Positions 12,701 to 24,700 of a stretch of 64,000 nt of DNA are shown one piece after another. The notes under the pieces were generated by a model, which was given only the letters and a program-made list of their open reading frames with translations, did not search any database and was not told where the DNA came from. Source of the DNA: Phyto melanocephala (taxonomy: Eukaryota > Arthropoda > Insecta > Diptera > Rhinophoridae); contig OW799235.1 of the NCBI GenBank assembly GCA_941918925.1, positions 110,053,076 to 110,117,075 of the forward strand. Reading direction: 5' to 3'. Every line of letters starts with the position of its first letter. Position 1 is the first letter of the stretch. The position numbers and the translations under genes were made by a program.

Positions 12701-15700
12701 TTTGCTGGGTTAACATAAAATGCAGATGAATAAATTTAATGCTTGTCTAGAGTATAATTCTTGGTAAAAAGCTTATTAATTAATTAAATGGTTCAAAAAT
12801 ATATTGCAATTTAAATTAAAATTCTGACTATGACAATTAACTTAAGCATAAAAGAAAACCTAACAATATGTTGACTTTACAAAAATAAAAAATGTTACAC
12901 AATGCCCGATAAAGTAATTTTTTTTTTTAAAAAAACTTTTGACGAAATAAATTCTAAAACCACTTATTAAGGTTTTTGTAAATAAAATCATACTTAAATA
13001 TTTAAATTAAAAAAGAAAAATCTTTAGTGTTTACAGGGTTAACATAAAATGCAGATGAATAAATTAAATGCTTATCAAGAGTATAATTCTTGGTAAAAAG
13101 CTTATTAATTAAATAAATGGCTTAAAAATATATTGCAATTAAAATTAAAATTCTAAATACGATAATAACTTAAGCGTAAAAGAGAACATGACAATAAGTT
13201 GACTTTCCAAATGACAATAAAATTAACAAGTTAGAGACCTGTATTAGTATTAATTGACCACCTCGCATATGTTATTCGATGACAGTAGATTATTCTCTTA
13301 TTCTAGTTCTAGGTCTATGTAGATAAAGCAGAAACGTTCGAAAAACTGAAAACGAATATACGATGCATTTTTGCTAAAACGCATCCCGTTTAACAGTGAG
13401 TGAAAGATGAGACGGGACTATTTATGGGTTATTTATTTATTCAACACGGCAATACAAATTATAATTATGTTTTACATAGTAATAAAGAACCTGAGCTATT
13501 TAATTTAATTTGAAAATTCCATATACTCAACGTTGACGTGCTGAAAAACTTTTTTAAAATAATATTGCTATAAACTTTTTAAACTATTATTTAAATTTTT
13601 TTTTTTTTTTTTAAATTTTTTTTTTTTTTTAATTTTTTTTTTTTTTTTAATTTTTTTAGTTAAACTGTCCAATTAAATGAATACTTCGAAAACTCTTTTC
13701 AAACTGATAGTTGTTTGGAAACGGCACAATATCGATTTTTGTGTGTAAATTTTAGGTAAAACATTTTATTTTCGTGGTTATATCTCAGTTATTTTCAGGC
13801 AGATTTGTTAGATTTTCTCAGCAATAATTTTCAAGATTTTATGTTTATATTTATGGAAAAAAAATCAAAGGCAGCCGTATTTATTTGCTCATATATCAGA
13901 AATTAATGGGACTACTATATAAATACTACTATTTTTTCCCTAATATTTCCAAAAGATTGATTTCACATACAAAGATGTGCAACATGTGGGCGCTTCTAAA
14001 AGTTTGTCAAACAACCGACGGACAGACGGACATTGCTCAATCGACTCGCCTTTTCATATGCTCTCTTACAAAAGAAGAAATTCCAAAAATTTGTTTTTTG
14101 AACATTTTTAGGAAAAGGCCACAGTAAATTGTAAGGGAGAAAATAAGGAGCTTTGAAAGTACTAGCCCTATTTTTATGCATACGACTTTTAACAACTGTG
14201 ATATTGGCTTACCATATCTATTTAAATTAAATTAAATTTGCACTAATCACAAAATTGCAAACCACATATATTTTTTTATTCAAGTTCCTTAATCCATAAA
14301 AGGAAATTATTACAATAATAACATTGTATATGTGTGTGTATGCATGTATATGTTACATTCACATGACACAGATATAAATTATGTGCAAATGATACAAATG
14401 TTTAAAGAAAATTAGCAAACGAATTGTATTTTCTATTCTGCGCCAAACTTCTTTTAAAGAGATAATAATTCTTTACATTCATAAATAGCACACACATGCT
14501 TTATGCTAAGAGTTTTAAAAGGGATATACAAATATGTACAAATAAATATATGTACATATGTATGTATGTATCTATGTATCTTGGTAATGTGTTTATGTAT
14601 TTTATAGAATTAGAAAAGAAATATTTTGAATTTATGCCAAATAATGCCAACAATGTTGTTTTCTTTTGTATGCCATACAATAGTTTAACAAAGTTTTATA
14701 AAAAGTTTGAAGAGGACATTGAGTTGTGGAAGAAATTTTATGATTTGTCATCACCGGAAGAAGCTGAATATCCGCCACCATATGATCAAATTGATGAGAT
14801 GTTGGGTTTGATACTATTGAAATGCCTAAGACCGGATAAAGTTGTACCAGCGGTTAGAGTAAGTTCTTTATTCATCTTTCTTTTTTCTCCTTATTATTAT
14901 TATTTGCTCCTTTTAAACAGTTTATATTATTGTTTATTATGGAATATAAATATTTGTTGATATGGAATATAAAAGAGTATGTGAAGATTTACTGATACTT
15001 ATTTAATTTGAAAATGTGGCTGTGTGTATTTTGAATATTTAAAAACAAATTTTCGTTTCAGAATTTAAAAACGTAAAAGATAAAAACCTTTTGTTAATAA
15101 AACAATGATGAGTGAGATTTTCCACTGTTAAAGTTATTAGCGTATAAGGTTGCTACTAGAGCAGTGGATATATTTTTATACCACAAGTCATAATATGACT
15201 TGATCTGTCAAAAACCAAAGTCAGATAGCCAAAATCCTATAGTATAAACACATTTTGATAAAATCCAATTGACAGTTTTAATGTCAGGGTTGAACTTTTG
15301 CACACAACGAACGAAAACAGCTGTTTTCATCTGCTTGCTTTTTATTTGCAACCGATTGCGATGATTTAAACTCGAAGTAATTTTGGAAAATATTTTTTTG
15401 ACACGCGTAACATTGGGTCGTAAAGAAAATTTACAGCGGATGCTGCTGCGACATGGTTGGGTGGGCAAAACGGGAGTAAACACCTGACTCTCGTGAATTC
15501 TTCGTGTGGTGGAGTTTGTCGTAGATTTCGATGTAATAGTTTTTTGTTTTGCTTTCAGTTTTTTTTATGAGCGGATGCGTGGGTGAGTGAGAGGGTTGGA
15601 ACCTGCCTGAGCTATCGCCACGAACAAGATAGTCGGAAAACTCACTGGGCCAAAACGGTTCGTAACATAAATTTTATACCCGCCACCAAAAAAATGTTGG

Positions 15701-18700
15701 GGGTATATTCATTTTGTCATTCCGTTGTAACACATCGAAATATCCATTTTAGACCCCATAAAGTATATACCCAGCAAAAATTACTGCATACCCGGAAGCA
15801 GGTTTGTAAGGGAGAGACAAATGTACTCTCCTTTCCCAACCTGCTTCAGGAAGGCATGATTTTTATATGAGATGTCCCACTTGGTAGGGCTCTTTGATGC
15901 TCTAATTATTTGCTATTTTCACACATGGTTAATGCAGTAATATCATGTCTCTTTTATGTGTTTTCAATAAATTTTTTAAGAACTACAGTAAAGAGAGGTT
16001 ATCATTCGCTTACATTCCTACATCCTCGTAAGCGAGAGAAGTTGCAGTAAGTTATTTTATAAAAAATGAAATATATTTAATAGAAATTTCTGACTTCTAT
16101 TTATAGCACCCTCGAATGCGCTCTAATATTGCGCTATAAGAAGGCATGATTTTTTTTTTTTATTGCTTACCGGTACAAAATAAATTTTTGCTGGGTATAT
16201 TCTGAATCGGGGTTTTTTTTTATGACGATCAAGATATGTCCGTCCGTCTGTCCGTCTGTCCATCTGTTAAAAGCACGATAGAGGTCGGAACCAAAAAGCT
16301 GGGGGTGTAAAATTTTGCCAGAATCTTTCTTATAGACGAGCGAGATAGTTATAGCTCGTAATGCAAGGGTAGGTCAAAAAAACCGTGTCCTTCCAACATC
16401 GAATAATATGTAAACAAAAATTTTTCCCTGAAAATTTCCAAAATTTATGAAAGAGGAAAGGAGTTATAGATCAAAATTTACGAAAATTAATACCGCACAG
16501 TGTATTTTTCAGTGTATTCAAAATTTAAAACGTACATAGGTATAATTAGTACATCGTAGATTTAAGATTTCATGTAAAACGCCAATTTCTTCATTATTTC
16601 TGACGACACGTTTGATATTTAATCTTTACATAGTTAACTTTATTCTGTAAGTCAGGCCCTTTTATTTGATACCCATATTGTTGAGGTTAACAAAAATTTT
16701 CCGCCATTTTGTTTCAGACGCCATCTTGGATTATATACTTTAATAATAGTTTATTATATTGAACTCGTCAAACACTTTTATTTGATACCAATATTGTGTA
16801 GGTTAAAAGAGATAAAGAAGTAACTACTATATTTAACTCGTATATTTGTCATTTAATCAAGGATTCCATCTTTGATTTTTTATTTTTTATTAAGCTAACT
16901 TTTAATACTCAAACCTTTTAATTTGGTCTCCATATTTTTAGTGTAGAAACTGAAAAATATCGATTTCTGTTTGTAAATTTTAGGCAAAACACCAAAGCAA
17001 TTGTACTTTGGTGCTTATATCTCAGTTGGTTTCAACTTGTAATTTCTCAGATTACGGCTTATAAGTTGGTATCTGAAGCGTGTTCTAAAATTTTGACATA
17101 TATAAAAAATTTTGATATACATATTTAAAAAAACATATATTTTTAAAAATAATTTTTGCCTATAACTTTTCCGATTAGTAACTAATTTGTCCAAAATTTT
17201 TCAAAAACATCTCAAGAGGCATACCAAATTTATAAATAGTAACAACCGTGTGTAAAAATTATCCTCCGGCTGGAAAAGTTTAATTTTTGTGGTAAAAATA
17301 AAGAAAAAAACAGAGGCAGTCGTATTTATTTGCTTATATCTCAGAAATTTATGGGGCGCTTATGCTGATTTCCAATACCGATCTGCTTCCGAATATTTCC
17401 GATATGTATTTTGATAACTTGTACGAGTCTGGGTTCTTTAAAAAGTTGATTTCAACATACAGACGGATGATGCTTAATCGATTCCCCTATAAATAAGCTT
17501 TCAAAAAATAAATACCTTATTGGGTCAGATATGAATATAGTGAGAAACCTTTATATACTCTCTTATGTTTACTGTCGTGTGATAGGTAAAATAAATACTT
17601 GCATGCACTGTTTTGGATACTATAACGTATGACTATTAATTTTGATGAGATAAATGATATGAATTATACGTTACTTGTACAAAAGAACCAATTTTCCTTT
17701 TTTCATATTTTTTGTGTTCCTTCTTATTTTCTTTTTCACACATAAATACATGGTAAAAATTAAAAAAAAAAGATTATTATTTTCTTTTTTTCTTTGCTTG
17801 TAAAAGTGTTTTTATGTTCTTACTTTCATGTTCTTAATTTAAAAAAAATTTTTTTTTTATTTTTTTACAGAAATTCATTACACGTAACATGGACCGTTCA
17901 TTTGTTGAGCCGCCTCCTTTTGATTTGAATGCATCGTTTGCTGATAGTTCGCCAAAAATACCTTTAGTATTTTTGTTGTCCCCAGGCTCTGATCCAATGG
18001 CCAGTCTTTTCATGTATGCCAAACAGCGTAATATGTACGACAAGTAAGTCAATTAATGAATTTAATAAAATGCCTGAGAAGCTCACAGACACTAGCAGTT
18101 ATATCTCTTAAAAAGAGTGTTGCCTTCATGCAATACCATATACATACACATGTAATTACATCAATGTGTTTGCATCACTTCCCACTTTGGTAGCATTGAA
18201 ATTTACCAAAAAATATTTTTGTTTTTCTGTAGGAAAAATTAAATTGAAAATTAATCAAACACAATTCGAGAATGTTCTCCGTAAACTAACATTTTATTTT
18301 TTGTTATGTCGAAAATTGTATACCAAAAACAATTTGAGAAAAGTAAATGGAAAAACCAAAAATTTCTTTATATGTATATTTATGTAGAGAACTGTTGGAA
18401 AAATAAAAAGATTATAAAGTTTTTCACAATTAAAAAAAAAATTTATTAGTTTCTTAAAATGTAATTTAACGAAAAAAATAATATAAAAATCTTTATAAAA
18501 AGTCAAGATAAAATTTAGAATTATTAAAAATTTTATAATGTATGTGAAAAAATCATGAACAATTAAGCAAACAAAATATAATGGATTATCATCAGACCAG
18601 TCACAGCGATTTGACGGATATTTTAGTTTATGAGCAATTTAAAAACTCAAATCAAAAAATTGCACCTATCTCAAAAAACAGTGTTTTTGTCTTAAGATCA

Positions 18701-21700
18701 AAAAGTTAATTCTTACAAAGACACCCTTTATGTCAAAGACCTTTGTAGTTATTTATAAAATTCACTAGCTGGGCCCGGATCGCGTGGCTGGTCCCGAATT
18801 TTTTTTTTTTTATTTTGAACTGCCTCTCGAAGAAAATCAAAATCAGTGTTTTTAGTTATCAAAATCGGTACAGTTGTTCTTGAGTTACGGTGCAAAAACA
18901 CAAACAAACAAAATATTGCGCTATCTGTTGGACTAACTTCAAACTACACAGAAACACTCCTCACGGCCCATAGAATATGCATAAAGTTTGGTCAAAATCG
19001 GTGCAGTTGTTCTTGAGTTACGGTGCAAAAACACTTCAAACTACACAGAAACACAAAAACACAAAAACACTCCTCCAGGCCCATAGAGCATGCATATAAA
19101 ATTTGGTCAAAATCAGTCCAGTAGTTTTAGAGTTTATCGATCGCGATCATATACAGAAACACAAAAACACTTTTCAAGGCCCGTAGAGTATGCATATAAA
19201 ACTTGGTCTAGATCGGTCTAGTAGTTTTAAAGTTTATCGATCGCGAACATATACGTAATTTTTATATATATTTGACAGTGCATAGAGAAAGGGACCTAAG
19301 GGTAAGAAAAACAATTTTCACTTTTTTTTTATGTGGACAATAGCTGAGCATTGAATGAGACCGATTCCATGCCCCAAAATTGTTCTTTCCCAGAGATATG
19401 CGCGTTTTATAAAAGTGAAGTCGATGATTCTAAGCGCAAAAAGAAAGGAACCTAATGGTAAAATTTATTTATTTTCATTTTTCCCCTACTAAATTAACAA
19501 AATAACTTGATTGTACGAAACTACAAAAAATTTATTTTTTTCCTTATTAACAATTTAAAAAAATAGAAAAATCATTTAATCTTTAAAATGGCTCTCCTGA
19601 ACAAAACCTGTTTTTACCCTTAGGTGCCTTTCTCTATACGCTGTCACATATGAGTCATTCCATGTCAGACCGAACACCTTTTTTACACCACCTCTTCCGA
19701 TTTTCTTTAAATTTGCCAGATTCATTAAACATAAAAAAATATTTTACACGTGTTTCGTGAAAAAAATTAAATTTTTTTTTTTAAAAAGTTATTTGCATTT
19801 GAAAATCGTCAAAATCGTGAAAAATCTTCCGACAATATTTAAACTAATGTTTTTATAAAACTAGTGAATGGATTTTAAAGTTCAATACCTTATTTTAAAG
19901 GTATTTAAACCTTCTTTTTAAAAAAATATTATTTTTTATAAATAAATTTTTTTTTTATTATTAAAATTTGGTTTTTTTACTTAATTTCTGTTTTCCACAA
20001 TCTTCGAACAAGTCGAAAAATCTGAAAAAAATATTTTCTTAAAGGTTAATATATTCTTAACAATCCCCTTAAAATTTCAGAGTGGAGGTCGAATGGATTC
20101 TATTTTTTTACAATTTTTTTCCATGTTAACGAAAATGTCAACGCATGTATGTATGTGTTTATGTATTCAAAAACACACAAAATTTGATACTTAAGTAAAT
20201 ATTTAATCAAAATTCATATTGTTCTGGAGATTTGTTTGTTTTGCTTTTTCTATTTTGGCGTTAGAATTTTTTTGTATGTTCTATTTTAAAACCATTCAAT
20301 CAGAAACTTACGAATTCTTGGAAAAATTGACAGATAAGCTACGTCGCTTGTTAACCCATTCTTACATTGCCAAACAACAAAGCAATTTTTTTCAAAGAAA
20401 AAAGAAAGATTTGCAAGCTGGGGAATGCTTTGTGATTTGTGACTTTGCAGAAAACTATTCATTTGTCATTCAAGATTCCATTCAAGGTTCTCATTGGAAT
20501 ACCGACCAGGTAACGATTCATCCTATTGCTATTTACCACAATGACAATGGGAAAGAAAAATTTATTAATTATATTGCAATACCGGAATGCTTAAAACCGA
20601 CACAATAGCTGTCAATTTATTTCAGGAAGGTCTAATCAAATTCCTTAAAGAAACATTGAGTTCCTTAAAAAAAATTTTTTACTTCTCAGATGGTGCAAGT
20701 GCTCAATATAAAAACAAGAAAAATTTTGTCAATCTTGCATTTCACGAAGATGATTTCGCTATAAAAGCAGAGTGGCACTTCTTTGCAACTTCGCACGGAA
20801 AGGGCCCTTGCGATGGGCTTGGAGGCACAATTAAAAGATTAGCAGCCCGAGCCAGTTTGACCAATATTGACAATCCAATGAATACCCCGACTACTTTTTA
20901 TCAATGGGTTAAACAAAATGTTAAAAACATAAATTGCGAATTTTTTAGTACGGAACAATATAATGAGTATGAGAAAAAACTTTAAGAACGGTTTACTAAA
21001 GCAAAAATGATACCAGGTACTTTAGGCTACCATGAGTTTATTCCGTACCAAGAGAGACATTTTAGAGTTCATACTACATCATTTGCAGCTGATTTTTCTA
21101 TAAAAAATGTATATACAAATTAAAATTGCTTATTATTTAACTTTTAGTTATGTATTAAAAAAAATACACTTTTTTACTTTCAAACCGCTTGCTTAATTTC
21201 AATATTCTTATAAAAAATTCAGACTTGCTTAACCCAAAAACCTGAATTTTATAATTATGATTATAATTTTATTAAATTTTTTAAAGAAACGAACTGAGTG
21301 TACCATAAAAATATTGAAACATGTGAATTCGTTATTACTAATGCGTAGTTAGGTATTATATTACGAGTAAGTGGTTAAATTTTAGTTATAAAGAAATACG
21401 AGGGTAAGGAGTTTAACTTATTACCAGGTAACGTGTTCCGTAATACCAACCTATTACCGAGTTTTTGCTGGGATTTACTTAAGTATCAAATTTTGTGTGT
21501 TTTTGAATACATACACACATACATACATGGGTTGACATTTTCGTTAACATGCTTGAAAATAAAATGTTTATATACAAAATGTAATTTTTTTTTGTGGTGC
21601 TGCAATGGAAAAAACCCGTAAAAAAATAGAATCCATTCGACCTCCACTCTGAAATTTTGAGGGAATGTAAAGGATATATTAGCCTTTAAGAAAATATTTT

Positions 21701-24700
21701 TTTCAGATTTTTCGACTTGTTCAAAGATTGTGGAAAACAGAAATTAAGTAAAAAAAACCAAATTTTCATAATAAAAAAAATTATATTATAAAAACTAATA
21801 TTTTTTTTAAAAAGAAGGTTTAAATACCTTTAAAATAAGGTATTGAACTTCAAAATCCATTTTCTAGTTTTATAAAAACATTAGTTTAAATGCTGTCATG
21901 TCGGAAGATTTTTCACGATTTTGACGATTTTCAAATGCAAATAACTTTTTAAGAAAAATTTTGTAATTTTTTCCCGAAACACGTGTAAAATATTTTTTCA
22001 TGAAGACTTAGTTTTCAAATTTTGAAAGACATCGGAGACATCAAAGTCAATTTTTAGCAAAATCGTACGGTTTGACATGGAATGACTCATATAGAAATTA
22101 ACACAAAAATCTATTTTTAATAGCAATAAAACTAAGTGTATTTTTTAATTTTTTCTTTACATAAACATTGAAACTATTAAAGCAGCTCGTTTAATGCCTT
22201 TGCACATTGCACGCTCTTACTGAATTACTACTTCTGAACATTTTAATTTTTTTACATTAATGCTTAATTGGTTTCGCATTGACTCTAATATATAAATATA
22301 AGTAGATATGATGTCCAACTATAAATTTCTAGAATTATTTACAACACTAAATGGGTTTAACAAAAGAAAAACAATTTAAAATTCTTAGAGTTTCAGTCTT
22401 GTTCTTATGACACCCTTCATTTGTTTTAAGGATTCCTAAAACATAGTACTATATTAAATTTTATCTTACATTTTTTTCGGAAACATTTTATTACATACAT
22501 ATTTATGTGTATATTATTCAGAAGTATAAAAATATAATGTATATTTTTATTTTTTTGTTTATATCCCGATTTCCACTAAACCTACGGTAGGGTATAATCA
22601 AGTTGATTATGAATACATTCAAGACCATAATTGAGTGCTTTTTAATTATTAGAAAACCAACAATTAATTTGAATTAATGAAAATGTCTACGACTCAAACT
22701 TTCTAAATAATAAATTGCAAATTTATTAAATACAGCAGATGTAATATGCAACTAAAAAAGTTTTAGTGCAAAAAAAGCTGACACAATTAATGTTAAGTAT
22801 TTCTAAAAATAAATTACATTATTTTCAAGTATGTTGCTTTGTAAAAGCGAAAAATTTTAAATAAGCAATATGTATATCATCTATAGAACACTAGATTATA
22901 TTTTTTATCAAACGATCCGTTTTACTGTAAATAAATGTGGGACTTGTAAAATTATAATTTCGTCACTATTGGAAAATTCTATGTAAATAGAAAAAATTGT
23001 TGACGCTTTTATAAAAATTGTCAATTGTAAATTTTAAATATATCTACAGAGAAACATAAAGATTTTTTAATAGAGAATTTCTCAAAAATTGTTCATAAAT
23101 AAAAAATCGAATCGTCTAAAATTATAAATTTAAATTTATTTATAATTTCTATCAAACATTTAAGGATCTTTGATATTAATTTTTGTTCAGACTTGAGTAG
23201 CTTTTATTTACGAAAAAATTCAACTGTAATAAAATTAAACAAACTAATTTCTTCCAACACTAGCCAAGTTAACTTAGCCGTTGCAATAGGCTGCCGCTTT
23301 TTACTAATTACTATTATTATTTTTTAAGTACAGGAAAATACATATGACACGCCTATTTATATGCACACCTCCTATATCTTCCCTAATTTTAATTATTTTC
23401 TACATGGGAAAAAAATGATGTGACAGTATTTCGAGCTCTGTGCTTCTAACAAATTAAATGCACACCTCCTATACAGGGCATTAAAATTTAAATAACTTTT
23501 TCGTTTGTATGTTTTTTTAAGATTAAATAAACAACATGTGAAGAATAAATTGTGGAGAGATAAACAACTGTACAAAAAAATTAACAAAAGTATTTTATTA
23601 TTTAAATTAGCCATCACTTGTTTCAACACAACGAGTATATCGCCCACATTTAAGTGTCAAAATGTATACCTCTAAAGCAAGAGATAGAGCACATTCAATT
23701 TAAACTGTGAAAATAAACACCAGAAACATCCTCCAAAAGAAATTCTGCTCAGCTACGAATGGCTCCTGTGTCATTACCGTTTACTTTAGAAAAGATTTAC
23801 TGTCCCATAAAAGAACTCGTTCAATAATTAAAACTCTTAGTTAATCAACGCCAACGTCTAAATTGTTCAGTATTTTTTGAAAATCTTATAGCGGGTTATG
23901 AAGCTCATTTGCATAAAACGATTTTGTTTTTCCTTAGGTTCTAATTATCCAAAAGCCATGCATCAACACATAACATCTGAAAATATCACTTGGCCTTACT
24001 TCTTCAAAATGGAAGATTGAAGCGCTAGTTGTAAATGCGACTAATAATGGTTTATGATAAAACATTTTGTACGTCCTGCTCTTGACAACAGACCTGAGGT
24101 GTGGTTTAATTAAAATAAAGCCACTACCCTTAATACCCAAAACACAATGACAAATTTAAGTCCAATATAAGGAAAGCAAATAATTTCCAAGAATTTGTGA
24201 TTTTTTGGCCAGCGCGTTCCATAAATTTTTCAGTACATGACTAACTACTTTCTTCGGGGTTATTTGAAGGACCAAGTATATGTGGACAAGCAGGGGACAA
24301 TGCTTGAAATTAAGGTCAGCATAGTTGCAGAAATTCGTGCCATTATATTCCATACTTAGCGTAAAAAAAATTTTCATTTTGTACATTTTATAATCTTAAA
24401 AAATATACATATGTATGTAAACAAAAAAACGATTTAATTTTTAAACCACAAGACGACCTTTGGCTCAATAAGTATAAGCCATGTTCCTAAATCTTAAATA
24501 TTTTCCATATGGGAAAAACTTGATAGAACTGCGTTTATAACTCTTTGTTTTAATATCTCAAATAATTAAATAAGCAAAGATGAGTGCGATATGCCCACTT
24601 TAATGCCCAACTTTATTTAATTTAAATAAAGTCAGTCATATCTAAACGACGCACACAATTATAAACCCAGCTCTTATATAAAGTTTATGCCTAAATTACA

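Larger units (their letters stand above)
11304..14683 (+). other. Dynein intron 4 (3.4 kb)
   Basis: Contains the mariner-like fossil at 11556-12645, a direct duplication (12694-12890 and 13023-13218), a poly-T tract near 13590-13660 and a repeat A fragment at 13735-14190. The rest is AT-rich with short TATG-type microsatellite near 14550-14580. Confidence 0.8.
14859..17870 (+). other. Dynein intron 5 (3.0 kb)
   Basis: Starts with about 0.8 kb of AT-rich DNA in which I see nothing certain, then repeat B (15673-16620, broken by a nested element) and a reversed repeat A (16620-17590), then a T-rich acceptor region. Confidence 0.8.
19651..22089 (+). mobile_element. DNA transposon with 0.55-0.6 kb inverted repeats, superfamily unassigned
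   Basis: Ends with TGAGTCATTCCATGTCA at the left and its complement at the right, bordered by TA on both sides. The two arms (19651-20200 and 21473-22089) pair along almost their whole length, down to TTTGATACTTAAGTAAAT. Between them lies a degraded plus-strand coding region of a transposase-like family. The element is 2.4 kb and probably lacks the N-terminal half of its protein, so it is non-autonomous now. I know homologous proteins as uncharacterised, transposon-associated ones in many animals, but cannot name the superfamily. Confidence 0.85.

Noticed and set aside
14496..14683. Upstream extension of the dynein exon 5 frame
   Set aside because: The frame is open by chance; phase and the CAATAG acceptor place the exon start at 14684, where the split Gly codon is completed.
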